The notes: generated by a model not told the origin, from the letters alone. A stretch of DNA of 64,000 nt from CAYYUA01 sp964542585 (GCA_964542585.1 CAZIUI010000001.1:209122-273121); one strand, 5' to 3'. Positions 34,566 to 43,517 are shown, counted from the first letter of the stretch. Program-made: numbers and translations.

Positions 34566-35426
34566 TTACAGATATTGCTGCAATTTTTGACAATCACGGG
34601 TTTTTTGAAGGCGTCTTAGCGCGCGATCTCTTAATTGCCGAACCCTTTCGCGGGTTAGTTGAAGCTTTTGGCCAATTTCATCCAAGGATAGGCGCTTGTA
34701 ACCGTTTAAACCATAATAGAGCCCCAATATTGCTTGCTCCTTGGGCTTTAAGTGCTCTAGTAAGGTTTTCATCTCTTTTTGAAGGGATTCAATTATGAGG
34801 TCGCTGTCCGGAGATGGCTCCTGATCGTCCGGCATTACATTCAGCAGGTTGCCCTCCTCATCATCAGTCAAAGGGGCCTCCAGGGATAAAGTTTGTCCTG
34901 CACCTTTTAAGGTCGTATCGATGTTCTCAGTGGGAACTTCCAGTTCTTTGGCTATTTCTTCGTTAACAGGCGACCTTTCTTTTTGCTGCTCAAGTGTGGC
35001 GGAGACGTGATTGATCTGGGTAAGGGTTGTGATCCGGTTTAAGGGCATACGAACCAATCGGCCATGCTCGGCTGTTGCTTGCATGATTGATTGTCTGATC
35101 CACCAAACTGCGTAGGATATAAACTTGAAACCTCTTGTTTCGTCAAATCGCATAGCGGCTTTTATCAAACCAATATTGCCTTCATTGATAAGATCCCCTA
35201 AAGCTAAACCGCGATTCTGATATTGTTTCGCTACGGATATGACGAAGCGAAGGTTGGCACGTACCAACCGATCCAATGCCTCCATATCACCCTCCTTGAT
35301 CCGCTGGCTTAATTTTACCTCTTCACCGGGATCTACCATTGGGATGTTACTGACATCCGTTAGATACTGATCTACAGCTTTGGATTCCCTGTTTGTAAAC
35401 TGTTGAGTAATACGCAGTTGCCTCAT
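34566..35426 (-). CDS. rpoD: Primary RNA polymerase sigma factor (Bacteroidota RpoD/SigA)
   Basis: The housekeeping sigma factor, 286 residues, much shorter than proteobacterial RpoD because the N-terminal region 1.1 and the non-conserved insertion are absent, as usual in Bacteroidota. Region 1.2 (YLTDVSNIPMVDPGEEVKL), region 2 (ANLRFVISVAKQYQNRGLAL, INEGNIGLIKAAMRFD, FKFISYAVWWIRQSIMQA), region 3 (PVNEEIAKELEV) and the region 4 helix-turn-helix (LSLDEIGQKLQLTRERVRQL) are all visible. It directs transcription from the TAnnTTTG promoters marked in this window. A longer frame starts at 35444; the ATG at 35426 gives the family start MRQLRIT. Confidence 0.95.
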   Translation of the reverse strand: MRQLRITQQFTNRESKAVDQYLTDVSNIPMVDPGEEVKLSQRIKEGDMEALDRLVRANLRFVISVAKQYQNRGLALGDLINEGNIGLIKAAMRFDETRGFKFISYAVWWIRQSIMQATAEHGRLVRMPLNRITTLTQINHVSATLEQQKERSPVNEEIAKELEVPTENIDTTLKGAGQTLSLEAPLTDDEEGNLLNVMPDDQEPSPDSDLIIESLQKEMKTLLEHLKPKEQAILGLYYGLNGYKRLSLDEIGQKLQLTRERVRQLRDRALRRLQKTRDCQKLQQYL

Positions 35427-35626
35427 AGGAGTGTCGTTTATCATTTACCCAATGCATACCCCCACCAATAATGCATCTACTTTTACTAAAAATCTTTCCT
35501 TTGATTGTTGGGTAAATCAGTTTATTTAAGATTCCAATATAATACTTCTAACAGACAAAAAAAAAGTATAAGATATTTCACTAGAAAACCTTCATCAAAG
35601 GCAACCTGAAATAGCAACCAGGTTGA

Positions 35627-36100
35627 TTAATTATTCACAATCTTATCAGCGCAATAAGAGCTGGCAAAAGCCTCTGGTTTAGCTTTGAAAACAAATCCCA
35701 TACTGAGGATATAGCCCATAGCCTCGCTTAAAGCTGAGTTTGATTTAAAGTAAGGATTCGTATTGATATCCGCATGAACCTCAAGGTCCACATTGTAGGC
35801 ATCCAATAGATCACAAAGGTTATAGGCAGTCTCAATGGATTTACTTACTTCAGAAAGCATGCGCTCTTTAACGGAGAAAGGATGTTGAGACCGCTCAGTA
35901 TGAATAAACATAAAGCCGCCCCTCTGCTCTCTGAGAAAAACAATAACCGTAGCAAACTCGGTAGCATTGCTGTGCTCAAGGGAATCAGTTCCAATACATA
36001 CCTTTAGCTTATGACCCGCGTTGGTTTCTTTTTGAATCGTTTCTTCCACTTCCTCGCTGATGGATCTGGTAATTTGCTCGCCATTGAATTTTTTCCACAT
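35627..36100 (-). CDS. YkuK-like RNase H-fold protein (DUF458)
   Basis: A 157-residue cytoplasmic protein of the YkuK/DUF458 family, which adopts an RNase H-like fold. Visible family elements are MWKKFNGEQI, the acidic motif VCIGTDSLEHSN with a conserved Asp, VIVFLREQRGGFMFIHTE, the acidic DLEVHADINTNPYFKS and the end SMGFVFKAKPEAFASSYCAD. In Bacillus the gene is linked with stress and sporulation loci; the substrate is not established. Gene runs from 36100 to 35627, 200 bp before rpoD on the same strand. Confidence 0.85.
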   Translation of the reverse strand: MWKKFNGEQITRSISEEVEETIQKETNAGHKLKVCIGTDSLEHSNATEFATVIVFLREQRGGFMFIHTERSQHPFSVKERMLSEVSKSIETAYNLCDLLDAYNVDLEVHADINTNPYFKSNSALSEAMGYILSMGFVFKAKPEAFASSYCADKIVNN

Positions 36101-36428
36101 AGCATTTCAGTTTAGTATGAAACGCCCGCGGGATCAAACAGCTTTGTGGGCAGCTAGTCCTTGCAAATTTTAGCTAACATCAGTTTCAAAGTAGCTTGAT
36201 AGCAGACGCTCAAGGGTTTTTTAACTGTTTTAGTAAAATAAAACAACCAATCCATATTTGTTCGGCAATATAAATTAAAGTACAGAGGTGACTAGAAAAG
36301 GCTTATAAAGTTTTTGTAAACCCTATATAGCATGGATTTTCAGCCAAACGGGCGGCATTGAACCATTGGGTTTTACCTACCTTTGTTGCTTTTCATGGCG
36401 GACTTAGGAATTACTCAAAATTGGCCAA
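36101..36428. other. Intergenic region with divergent promoters
   Basis: Between the minus-strand YkuK-like gene and the plus-strand VTT gene. No ORF with recognisable features. The right part carries a good promoter for the VTT gene; the centre is AT-rich and otherwise featureless. Confidence 0.6.
36358..36385 (+). promoter_or_regulatory. Promoter TTG-N17-TACCTTTG before the VTT gene
   Basis: TTG at 36358-36360, 17 bases, then TACCTTTG at 36378-36385, an exact TAnnTTTG -7 element, 43 bases before the ATG at 36429. The same TTG-N17 spacing occurs before the PatB-type gene. Confidence 0.65.
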
Positions 36429-36995
36429 ATGGCATTTGACCAGGAGTACAGGGCTTTTGTTTGGCGCAGTGCTCTTAGAGCCTTGGTATATTTTGCCTTG
36501 ATTGTTGGGGCTTTTTTCCTTTACCAGTACCTGATGCCTGAAAACTGGAAAGCCCTACTTGCTCCCATCAACAATCATCCTCAACTGGTATTCTTGATTT
36601 ACACGCTTTCCGAAACTTTTTTTGGAATCATACCGCCTGAGTTTTTCGTGATGTGGGCAACGGGTTTCCCGATTGAGACCTACGGACTAATGATTGCGCT
36701 ACTGGCTATCTTATCATTTACTGGTGCCCTCATTAACTTTTATGTAGGACGACACTTACATAAAGGCCGTATTTACCGGCTACTTATTGAGGGACGCTTT
36801 CAGAAGTATGTGGGTTATTATCACCGATTTGGCGGTATCATAATTTTAATATCATCAGTGACTCCCCTCCCCTTTGCAGCCATTAGCCTTATAAGCGGAA
36901 CCTTAGGATTCCCTTTCAAAAGCTACCTGATTTACGCTTCTGCCCGTTTCCTTCGCTTTGTATTTTACGGGTTTTTCTTTTGGGGCGTTAACTGA
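36429..36995 (+). CDS. VTT-domain (SNARE-associated/DedA-like) membrane protein
   Basis: A 188-residue inner-membrane protein with about four to five hydrophobic segments. The central VTT core is recognised by TLSETFFGIIPPEFFVMWATG (hydrophobic re-entrant region near residues 60-80), FTGALINFYVGRHLHKGRI and the C-terminal FGGIIILISSVTPLPFAAIS, GTLGFPFKSYLIYASARFLR. DedA/VTT proteins act in membrane-lipid homeostasis, including recycling of undecaprenyl phosphate; the short form here is like YqaA. It has a strong promoter and is monocistronic. Confidence 0.85.
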   Translation: MAFDQEYRAFVWRSALRALVYFALIVGAFFLYQYLMPENWKALLAPINNHPQLVFLIYTLSETFFGIIPPEFFVMWATGFPIETYGLMIALLAILSFTGALINFYVGRHLHKGRIYRLLIEGRFQKYVGYYHRFGGIIILISSVTPLPFAAISLISGTLGFPFKSYLIYASARFLRFVFYGFFFWGVN

Positions 36996-37010
36996 TCAAA
37001 ATTTGATAAG

Positions 37011-37985
37011 TTATTGAACATCAAATACCGTTTGCCTTTGACCAGTTTTTGAGCCCCTAACGATGAACCTTACATGATAGGTTTTCTTATTCTGGCTTTC
37101 GTAGTAAGTACGCATAAGCATCTCAACTAAGATCCCGATCGTTACGAGTTGAATTCCACCAAGTGTACATGTCATAGCCAATATCAGCAAAGGTTTACCC
37201 CAAAGTTCTGTCCCAGCTATTTTTAGCCCTAAAAGGTAGAAGTTGAGTAATACCCCAACACCAAAGACTAAAATACCAGCCAAGCCAAAAAGCTGCATAG
37301 GCTTATTCAAGTACTTCTGGAAAAACATGACCAATAAAAGGTCACTTAATACTTTGAAAGTCCGGCTTAAACCGTATTTGGTATAACCATACTGACGAGG
37401 ATGATGCTTTACATCCATTTCTTTAATACGCGCTCCTTCTTGTTTGGCAAGGACGGGGATAAAGCGGTGCATTTCACCATATAGCCCAAGATTTTTCGCA
37501 ATGCTCCCATCAATAACTTTAAGCGTGCACCCGTAATCAGTTATTTTTACGCCTGTAAATCGGCGAATCAGGGAATTAGCCAGTTTGCTCGGCAACTTGC
37601 GGTTGAAAAAACCGTCCTTGCGGTTTTTCCGATTGCCAACCACCATATCAATAGGCTCATTTTCAAGCGCCTGCAATAACCGCGGGATATCCTCAGGATC
37701 ATTCTGTAGATCCCCGTCCATTGTAGCTATATAGGCGCCATCCGCATGATCAATTCCAGCGGACATGGCCGTGCTCTGGCCATAATTGGTGCGAAGCTGA
37801 ATGACTTGAAAACGCTCATTGGGGTTATTTTGATGAATTGTATCAAAAGTTTGATCTGTACTTCCATCATCTATAAAGATCACTTCATAATCCAATCCCT
37901 CCAGACTTTGACTTAATTGCTTAATCAGCGGTGGTATATTCACTTTTTCGTTCACCACGGGTATCACCACCGACAAATGTTTCAT
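37011..37985 (-). CDS. GT2 glycosyltransferase with two C-terminal membrane helices (DPM1/GtrB type)
   Basis: A 324-residue family 2 glycosyltransferase that probably moves a sugar onto undecaprenyl phosphate. The GT-A domain has LSVVIPVVNEKVNIPPL, the DDGSTDQT motif, MDGDLQNDPEDIPRLL (DXD-like DGD) and KRKD-type substrate loop (GNRKNRKDGFFNRKLPSKLA). Two membrane helices follow near residues 230-255 (MQLFGLAGILVFGVGVLLNF) and 265-290. This arrangement matches ArnC/GtrB-type enzymes. Of two starts, GTG 37994 and ATG 37985, the ATG is chosen. Its stop is 15 bp from that of the VTT gene. Confidence 0.9.
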   Translation of the reverse strand: MKHLSVVIPVVNEKVNIPPLIKQLSQSLEGLDYEVIFIDDGSTDQTFDTIHQNNPNERFQVIQLRTNYGQSTAMSAGIDHADGAYIATMDGDLQNDPEDIPRLLQALENEPIDMVVGNRKNRKDGFFNRKLPSKLANSLIRRFTGVKITDYGCTLKVIDGSIAKNLGLYGEMHRFIPVLAKQEGARIKEMDVKHHPRQYGYTKYGLSRTFKVLSDLLLVMFFQKYLNKPMQLFGLAGILVFGVGVLLNFYLLGLKIAGTELWGKPLLILAMTCTLGGIQLVTIGILVEMLMRTYYESQNKKTYHVRFIVRGSKTGQRQTVFDVQ

Positions 37986-38060
37986 AAACTGCACTTTAAC
38001 AACGTTACAGCAAAGCTAAAACAGAACCGCCAATTTCAAGGGTGGTTTAAACACCCTTTA

Positions 38061-38088
38061 TTGGACATACCGGAAAAAGCTACCTTTG
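38061..38088 (+). promoter_or_regulatory. Promoter TTG-N17-TACCTTTG before the PatB-type gene
   Basis: TTG at 38061-38063, 17 bases, then TACCTTTG at 38081-38088. The TTG at 38086 inside the box can be mistaken for a start codon; the real ATG is 18 bases after the box, at 38107. Confidence 0.65.
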
Positions 38089-38106
38089 TATAAAATTTAT
38101 TTCATC

Positions 38107-39279
38107 ATGTCAGAAAACCTACCCTTAGCAATTGACAGGACTGGAACACACAGCATAAAATGGGATTACAATAAAAAGTTATTTGGCAGGTCTGATATCA
38201 TTCCGCTATGGGTGGCCGATATGGATTTTGAAAGCCCTCCAGCGGTTAAAGAGGCTTTACAGAAAAGAGTGGCTCACGGCACATTTGGTTACACCGGTGA
38301 ATCTTTCAATTATTACAAAGGCATTCTGGATTGGATCAATACCCGTCATGGCTGGTCTCTGGAGCGGCATCACCTGCATTATATACCCGGTGTTATCCCT
38401 GGCCTTAATTGGGCTGTCCAAACCTTTACCGATCCGGGAGATGGGGTAATTATTCAGCCACCGGTTTATAAACCTTTTTTTCAGGCTGTACAGCATAATA
38501 ACCGGGAGCTGAAGGAAAATCCGCTTCTGCTTTTAGATAACCATTACCAGATGGACCTTGAGCATTTGGAATCCCTAATTGATGAGCGTACCAAAATGCT
38601 GATCCTGTGTAGCCCTCATAATCCGGTGGGCCGCGTTTGGACCTCATCTGAATTAAAAGCCTTAGGGGACATTTGTATCCAAAATGATATCCTGATCTTA
38701 TCCGATGAAATTCATTGGGATATCGTTTACAGTGACGCTAGCCACTTTCCGGCTGCTAACCTCAGCGATGACCTCAAGCAGCAGACGCTTACCCTAACTT
38801 CACCCGGTAAAACCTTTAACCTCCAAGGCCTGCAAAGTGCTTATGCCATTGCTGAAAATCCCGAAATCCGGCAGGCATATTGGCGCACCCTAGAGCAAAA
38901 CGGCATCTTCCTTAACAATGCTTTGAGTATTACCGCTATTGAGGCCGCGTACAATCATGGAGCTGAATGGTTAGATTCCACAATACAATACCTGTACGAA
39001 AACAGGCAATACCTAATTGAATTCGTAGAAAAAGACCTACCCGGGATCCGGGTTACAGCTAGCGAAGGAACTTACCTGGCCTGGCTGGATTGTCGTGGGC
39101 TAAACCTTTCCCATGATGAACTCAACAATTTTTTTGTTGAAAAGGCTAAGCTTGGGCTTAATAATGGTGCTGAATTCGGAGAAGCCGGCAAAGGATTTAT
39201 GAGGCTGAATTTAGCTTCCGCTCGCGACACTTTGGAACAAGCGCTTAACCAGCTAAAAGAAGCTTTAAATCGGCTTTAA
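38107..39279 (+). CDS. PatB/MalY-type C-S lyase (PLP-dependent)
   Basis: A 390-residue fold-type I PLP enzyme of the MalY/PatB group, which includes cystathionine beta-lyases. Signature elements: RSDIIPLWVADMDFESPPAV near the start, GYTGES, LHYIPGVIPGLNWAV, VIIQPPVYKPFF, LCSPHNPVGRVWT, the SDEIHWDIVY segment and the PLP lysine in SPGKTFNLQGLQ. C-terminal SEGTYLAWLDCRGL is typical. Role: cleavage of cysteine S-conjugates or cystathionine in sulfur amino acid metabolism; the exact substrate is not determined. Confidence 0.93.
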   Translation: MSENLPLAIDRTGTHSIKWDYNKKLFGRSDIIPLWVADMDFESPPAVKEALQKRVAHGTFGYTGESFNYYKGILDWINTRHGWSLERHHLHYIPGVIPGLNWAVQTFTDPGDGVIIQPPVYKPFFQAVQHNNRELKENPLLLLDNHYQMDLEHLESLIDERTKMLILCSPHNPVGRVWTSSELKALGDICIQNDILILSDEIHWDIVYSDASHFPAANLSDDLKQQTLTLTSPGKTFNLQGLQSAYAIAENPEIRQAYWRTLEQNGIFLNNALSITAIEAAYNHGAEWLDSTIQYLYENRQYLIEFVEKDLPGIRVTASEGTYLAWLDCRGLNLSHDELNNFFVEKAKLGLNNGAEFGEAGKGFMRLNLASARDTLEQALNQLKEALNRL

Positions 39280-39292
39280 GCGCAAAATAGAA

Positions 39293-39937
39293 TTACCATT
39301 GGTTAACGCCCCAAGAGCGATCAAACCCTCCAAATCCTGAATTAAAACCCCGGCTTCCTCTCGGGAAAAATTGAGATGGCCTTCTAAAGGCATTACCTCC
39401 CTCAAGGTATTGGACCCCCGCTTCAATTTGGACATTATCGGCTATGCTGTAGTTAGCTTCAAAACTGAAAGCGCGCTGTTGTCGGGGGGTAAGTGATTGA
39501 AAACCTTCTGTAACATTGGAAGTATTGTTATTCAGGGGCAAACGAGCAGCACCTGAAAAGGTCAATTCTTCAGAAACCTTATAAGAACCTGCCAGATCCA
39601 GATGCATTCGGGGTTGAACATCCCTCAAAGCATTCGACTCACCTGTATTGTAAAAACCTCCACGGCTAATAAGTAAGCCGCCGCTTATCGTCAGGCGATC
39701 ACTTACGGGATATTGCAGACTTGGTCTTACATACTGATAGCTATTATTCCCTGGAAAACTACTCATGAAGCCTACTTCAACTTGTATATCCGGCTTTTGA
39801 AGGATAGTGGAATCTTTTGCAAAGGGGTTTTCAGAATAATTTTGGAATTCTTGAGCATCAACACCTGAATTAAAACTCAAAACAATTAAGGTGAAAAAGC
39901 CTATGCAAAAAACCTCGGGAATTAGCTTCATCAGCAA
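39293..39937 (-). CDS. Outer-membrane beta-barrel-like protein, unknown function
   Basis: A 214-residue protein with a signal peptide (residues 1-28, ending VDAQ) and alternating beta-strand patterns (IQVEVGFMSS, YQYVRPSLQYPVSDRLTISG, HLDLAGSYKVSEELTFSGAA, AFSFEANYSIADNVQIEAG) as in small Bacteroidota barrels. The C-terminal part is Gly/Arg/Phe-rich (FFPRGSRGFNSGFGGFDRSW), an unusual low-complexity tail. No named family is recognised. It lies after the 3-hydroxyacyl-CoA dehydrogenase gene on the same strand, separated by a hairpin, so it may be expressed separately. Promoter not identified. Confidence 0.65.
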   Translation of the reverse strand: MLMKLIPEVFCIGFFTLIVLSFNSGVDAQEFQNYSENPFAKDSTILQKPDIQVEVGFMSSFPGNNSYQYVRPSLQYPVSDRLTISGGLLISRGGFYNTGESNALRDVQPRMHLDLAGSYKVSEELTFSGAARLPLNNNTSNVTEGFQSLTPRQQRAFSFEANYSIADNVQIEAGVQYLEGGNAFRRPSQFFPRGSRGFNSGFGGFDRSWGVNQW

Positions 39938-39969
39938 TTTTTTGGCAATTTATGCTAATAATATGCCAG

Positions 39970-40000
39970 ACCCAGGAAGGTGTTATCCTCCTTCCCGGGT
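39970..40000. terminator. Hairpin ACCCaGGAAGG/CCTTCCcGGGT
   Basis: A 10-bp stem with one mismatch, nine-base loop, downstream of the dehydrogenase gene stop (40013) and upstream of the barrel gene start (39937). On the plus strand it is followed by TTCTTTT; on the minus strand, the one that matters here, there is no clear T-run, so terminator function is tentative. Confidence 0.4.
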
Positions 40001-40012
40001 TCTTTTCAACTG

Positions 40013-40903
40013 TTAAGATCGAAATTGAGCGGATACTTCCGGATTCTTAGGATCTTTCGTGTAATCGTAAAAGCCCTCTTCTGATTTCACGCCATACTTA
40101 CGCGCTGTTACCATGTTAACCAACAATGGACAGGGCGCGTACTTATCCTCACCAAAGCCATCCTGAAGAACGCGAAGAATGGAAAGTACCGTATCCAACC
40201 CAATAAAATCTGCCAATTGCAGTGGCCCCATTGGATGTGCCATTCCAAGCTTCATCACCGTGTCGATCTCTTCGACCCCGGCTACTCCTTGCCATAAGCT
40301 GTAAATGGCCTCGTTGATCATAGGGATCAAAACACGGTTGGATACAAATCCGGGGTAATCATTGGCTTCTGTTGGAACCTTGCCTAGTTTTTTAGCGGTA
40401 TCCATGACGGATTTGGTAACCTCATCAGAAGTGGAATAGCCGCGGATCACCTCTACCAGTTTCATGACTGGTACGGGATTCATAAAGTGCATTCCAATAA
40501 CCTTGTCATCACGCCCGGTAACAGCGGCAATCTTAGTGATGGAAATAGAAGAGGTATTAGAAGCCAAAATACAACCAGGGTCGGTATTGTTAGCCAAATG
40601 GGTGAAGAGGTCAATTTTCGTATCCACATCCTCTGAAGCAGCTTCAATCACAAGTTCCCGGTCTTTTACCGCTTCAGCCATGTTAGTACTAGTGGCTATA
40701 TTGTTCAGGGTTTGTTGTTTATCCTTTTCTGTGATCTTCTCTTTTTTCAACTGGCGGTCCAGGTTTTTTTCGATGGCTTGCAAACCTTTATCCAAGGCTT
40801 CTTGCTTGATGTCCACCATGTTTACGTGGTATCCGTTTTGGGCAAAAACATGGGCGATACCATTACCCATCTGACCAGAGCCAATGACGCCTATTTTATT
40901 CAT
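40013..40903 (-). CDS. 3-Hydroxybutyryl-CoA dehydrogenase
   Basis: Oxidises (3S)-3-hydroxyacyl-CoA or reduces acetoacetyl-CoA, NAD(P)-dependent. The 296-residue protein starts with the Rossmann motif GVIGSGQMGNGIAHVFAQ, and has the catalytic His segment VIGMHFMNPVPVMKLVEVI, the DYPGFVSNRVLIPMINEAI helix, GVEEIDTVMKLGMAHPMGPL and the end GVKSEEGFYDYTKDP. The longer frame from 40933 adds 10 unlikely residues; ATG 40903 gives the family N-terminus. Probably monocistronic. It may be used in beta-oxidation or butanoate metabolism. Confidence 0.95.
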   Translation of the reverse strand: MNKIGVIGSGQMGNGIAHVFAQNGYHVNMVDIKQEALDKGLQAIEKNLDRQLKKEKITEKDKQQTLNNIATSTNMAEAVKDRELVIEAASEDVDTKIDLFTHLANNTDPGCILASNTSSISITKIAAVTGRDDKVIGMHFMNPVPVMKLVEVIRGYSTSDEVTKSVMDTAKKLGKVPTEANDYPGFVSNRVLIPMINEAIYSLWQGVAGVEEIDTVMKLGMAHPMGPLQLADFIGLDTVLSILRVLQDGFGEDKYAPCPLLVNMVTARKYGVKSEEGFYDYTKDPKNPEVSAQFRS

Positions 40904-41054
40904 TTCTTGCGGTTTTAGGGTTATTAAGAGCAAATTTAGGGATTGTCGAGGCCGGTCCTGTAATTCGCCTTACAGCAAAGCTTAATATTTCACTTAAAAG
41001 CAAAAAAATCATAGTATAGCGTCACCCTTTTCGGAATAATGAAACCTTAGGCCC

Positions 41055-41723
41055 ATGCCTGAAATGACACTTGATAGTATAGCTAATGAAGTAATTAATT
41101 GTCATCAATGTCCACGACTTCGTCAGCATTGTGCCGATATAGCGAAAACTAAAACCCGGAAATACCAGGAACAGGAATATTGGGGCAAACCTCTACCAGC
41201 TTTTGGCGATCCCAAAGCTCGGGTTATGATTGTTGGATTGGCACCAGCAGCCCATGGAGCAAATCGTACAGGTCGAATGTTCACGGGTGATAAATCCGGG
41301 GATTGGCTATACGAGGCCCTTTATAAGGCTGGCTTTAGCAACCAGCCTAGTAGCACAGGTCTGGGAGATGGCCTGGAAGTAAGGGATGTGTTCATCACGG
41401 CTGCAGCGCGTTGTGCTCCGCCTCAAAATAAGCCCACCACTGCTGAGCTCAATACCTGTTCGCAATCCTACCTGAAACAGGAGCTTGCTTTATTGCCAAA
41501 CCTTCAGGTAGTGCTTTGCCTTGGGCGTATTGCCTTTGATACTTACCGGAAGTTGCAGGGTTTAAAGCGGTTAACCTTTCAGCACAAGGCGTTTTACAGG
41601 TTTGAAGACCAGCCTGACCTTATGCTGGCTTACCATCCCAGCCGCCAGAATACCCAAACCGGGCGCTTAAAATGGGATAGTTGGTTATCGGTGTTTAATG
41701 AGGTAAGGAATACGCTGCGCTGA
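41055..41723 (+). CDS. Family 5 uracil-DNA glycosylase (UDGb), 4Fe-4S
   Basis: Removes uracil (and often hypoxanthine or xanthine) from DNA in base excision repair. The 222-residue protein has the four cluster Cys: CHQC (residues 16-19), RCAPPQNKPT and LNTCSQSY. The glycosylase motifs are GLAPAAHGANRTGRMFTGD (family 5 motif 1) and AYHPSRQNTQTGRL (His motif). The WGKPLPAFGDP segment is diagnostic. This type lacks the polar Asp/Asn of other UDG families at motif 1. Monocistronic; it converges with a GT2 gene, the stops 7 bp apart. Confidence 0.92.
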   Translation: MPEMTLDSIANEVINCHQCPRLRQHCADIAKTKTRKYQEQEYWGKPLPAFGDPKARVMIVGLAPAAHGANRTGRMFTGDKSGDWLYEALYKAGFSNQPSSTGLGDGLEVRDVFITAAARCAPPQNKPTTAELNTCSQSYLKQELALLPNLQVVLCLGRIAFDTYRKLQGLKRLTFQHKAFYRFEDQPDLMLAYHPSRQNTQTGRLKWDSWLSVFNEVRNTLR

Positions 41724-41729
41724 TAAAAC

Positions 41730-42824
41730 TCAGATTTCACGATTCTTCCACTCTAGCTTGGTGGGAAGAAAAAAGTAAATTGGGGTTATCAATTCTGTAA
41801 AATAATGGTACGGCTCAAACCGAAACAGATCAATAAGAACAACCGGAAGCTTCAAACAACGGCTCAATCCTCCGATAAAAATCGACTGAAGGATTAGTCG
41901 CATCAAAGCTATCCCCAGGGCCCACCATGGAAATATGAAGATCAGAACGAGTACCGATGGGACAAAGAGCCCATGTACGATCATAAGGCCCAGTATCGGT
42001 TTAGGTAGGGCCATTCCCCCTCGCAACCAGCGTTTACGCTGATGCAACAGCACCCAGAGCGAGGTAGTAGGCTCAGAAATTCCTAAAACGGATCTGTTCA
42101 TGATATGATTGGACGCCCAGCCTAGCTTGGTTACCTCCTGGAATATTTTATAATCCTCCGTTACCGATGATTCCAAGTTCTGGTAGCCACCCGTATGCCA
42201 GTAGGCATCACGGCTTACAGCCATATTGTTCCCTATAGCTGTGATGGGATAAGCCTCAGCAGTTAGGCGAACAAGCGTCATGTAATATCGCCACTCCAAG
42301 CCCTGCATTTTGCCAAAAAAAGTGGTACCAAAAACCACTGAAACACCGCTTACGACACCAATACCGTTTCCGAAGCCATTCAGAAGCCCGTGAACCCAAC
42401 CACGCGGAACGCGTATATCGGCATCGGTTATGAAATAGTACTCACCGGAAGCTACATTGGCCAGCCAGGCCAAGACATTCCCCTTGCTCTTGGCTTTGCC
42501 CCAGTCGTAGGTTACATCTATTAAATGAAAATGGGGTTTATCACTTATGTAATTAGCAATAAGGGCTCGCGTATGGTCCTCTGATCGGTCATCGCCTATT
42601 AGGATCTCAAGTTTATCAGTTGGGTAACGTAGCCTGCTAAGCGCCTCCAAGCATGCAATGATATTCGGCTCCTCATTCCTGGCTGCCAGGAGTACCGAAA
42701 CAAACGGTTTGTCGTGACTATCCTCATGCTTATCAGGCATTTTACGAAGCTGCCATAAGTACCACCCGAAAATCAAGAAAAATAAAGCTAAAACCAGGAC
42801 CAGGAGGGCAATGAGGAATATCAT
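41730..42824 (-). CDS. Membrane GT2 glycosyltransferase with QxxRW motif
   Basis: A 364-residue membrane-bound processive-type family 2 glycosyltransferase. One N-terminal helix (residues 2-22) precedes the GT-A core with SVLLAARNEEPNIIACLEAL, DDRSEDHTRALI, ITDADIRVPRGW and SSVTEDYKIFQEV; QRKRW in LHQRKRWLRGG is the acceptor-site QxxRW motif. Two to three C-terminal helices follow (FVPSVLVLIFIFPWWALGI, LMRLILQSIFIGGL). Its partner gene is the polysaccharide deacetylase 8 bp upstream, which suggests an envelope glycan or lipid modification route. Target unknown. Confidence 0.88.
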   Translation of the reverse strand: MIFLIALLVLVLALFFLIFGWYLWQLRKMPDKHEDSHDKPFVSVLLAARNEEPNIIACLEALSRLRYPTDKLEILIGDDRSEDHTRALIANYISDKPHFHLIDVTYDWGKAKSKGNVLAWLANVASGEYYFITDADIRVPRGWVHGLLNGFGNGIGVVSGVSVVFGTTFFGKMQGLEWRYYMTLVRLTAEAYPITAIGNNMAVSRDAYWHTGGYQNLESSVTEDYKIFQEVTKLGWASNHIMNRSVLGISEPTTSLWVLLHQRKRWLRGGMALPKPILGLMIVHGLFVPSVLVLIFIFPWWALGIALMRLILQSIFIGGLSRCLKLPVVLIDLFRFEPYHYFTELITPIYFFLPTKLEWKNREI

Positions 42825-42831
42825 AAAGGAT

Positions 42832-43452
42832 TTACAAGGGGCTAAACTGGTAGCCGTTTTCGCGCATTTGATTGAGATATGCTGGTAACATTTCCTTTAG
42901 TTGTGGTAAAGCTTTAAGGTGATCATGAAAAACCACAATACTACCTGAACGGGTTTTTTGAAGTATTTTTCTAAGGGCTTTATCGGTGTTTAGCTTATTA
43001 TCAAAGTCATAGGTCAGAATGTCCCACATGACTACTTTAAACCCTTTTTGCTTCAGTTTTCGAGCCAAAGATGGGGTAATTTTACCATAAGGTGGACGAA
43101 AAAGAGCGCTTTGGATGAATGGATGAGCTTCCTGTACATTGTTCACATAATGGGAAGGCGTTACCCGCCAAGCGTCCAGGTGATGGTAGGTATGGTTTCC
43201 TAACCGGTGGCCCGCTTCTACCATTTGATTGAGGAGTCGCGGATAGCTTTCAGCATTAGCTCCCACACAAAAAAAAGTGGCCTTGGCTTCATAAGCTTCT
43301 AAGGTATCTAAAATCCACTGGGTAATTTCAGGTGTGGGACCATCGTCAAATGTCAGGTATATGGTTTTGGCTGTTGCTGGTTTATGCCAAATCAAACCTG
43401 GCAAAACCTTTTGAACCCAACCAGGCATATGGTAAAGCCGTAGCCATGCCAT
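42832..43452 (-). CDS. Polysaccharide deacetylase (NodB family)
   Basis: A 206-residue NodB-homology deacetylase. Motifs 1 to 5 are visible: TFDDGP, GNHTYHHLD (two metal-binding His), FRPPYGKITP, WDILTYDFD and VVFHDH. It removes acetyl groups from glycan N-acetylhexosamines and would act in the envelope. A longer frame starts at 43545 but the family usually begins with a short hydrophobic stretch such as WLRLYHMPGWVQKVLPGLIW, so I use ATG 43452. Next gene downstream is the GT2 glycosyltransferase after 7 bp. Confidence 0.88.
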   Translation of the reverse strand: MAWLRLYHMPGWVQKVLPGLIWHKPATAKTIYLTFDDGPTPEITQWILDTLEAYEAKATFFCVGANAESYPRLLNQMVEAGHRLGNHTYHHLDAWRVTPSHYVNNVQEAHPFIQSALFRPPYGKITPSLARKLKQKGFKVVMWDILTYDFDNKLNTDKALRKILQKTRSGSIVVFHDHLKALPQLKEMLPAYLNQMRENGYQFSPL

Positions 43453-43517
43453 TAGGCAAAAATAGCCATTAGGCATTGCCAAGAAACCAAAACGTCCCCC
43501 AACTAAGCAAAGCGCCT

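Noticed and set aside
38086..38106. TTG at 38086 as the start of the PatB-type gene
   Set aside because: It lies inside the TACCTTTG promoter box; the ATG at 38107 is 18 bases beyond the box and gives the family start.
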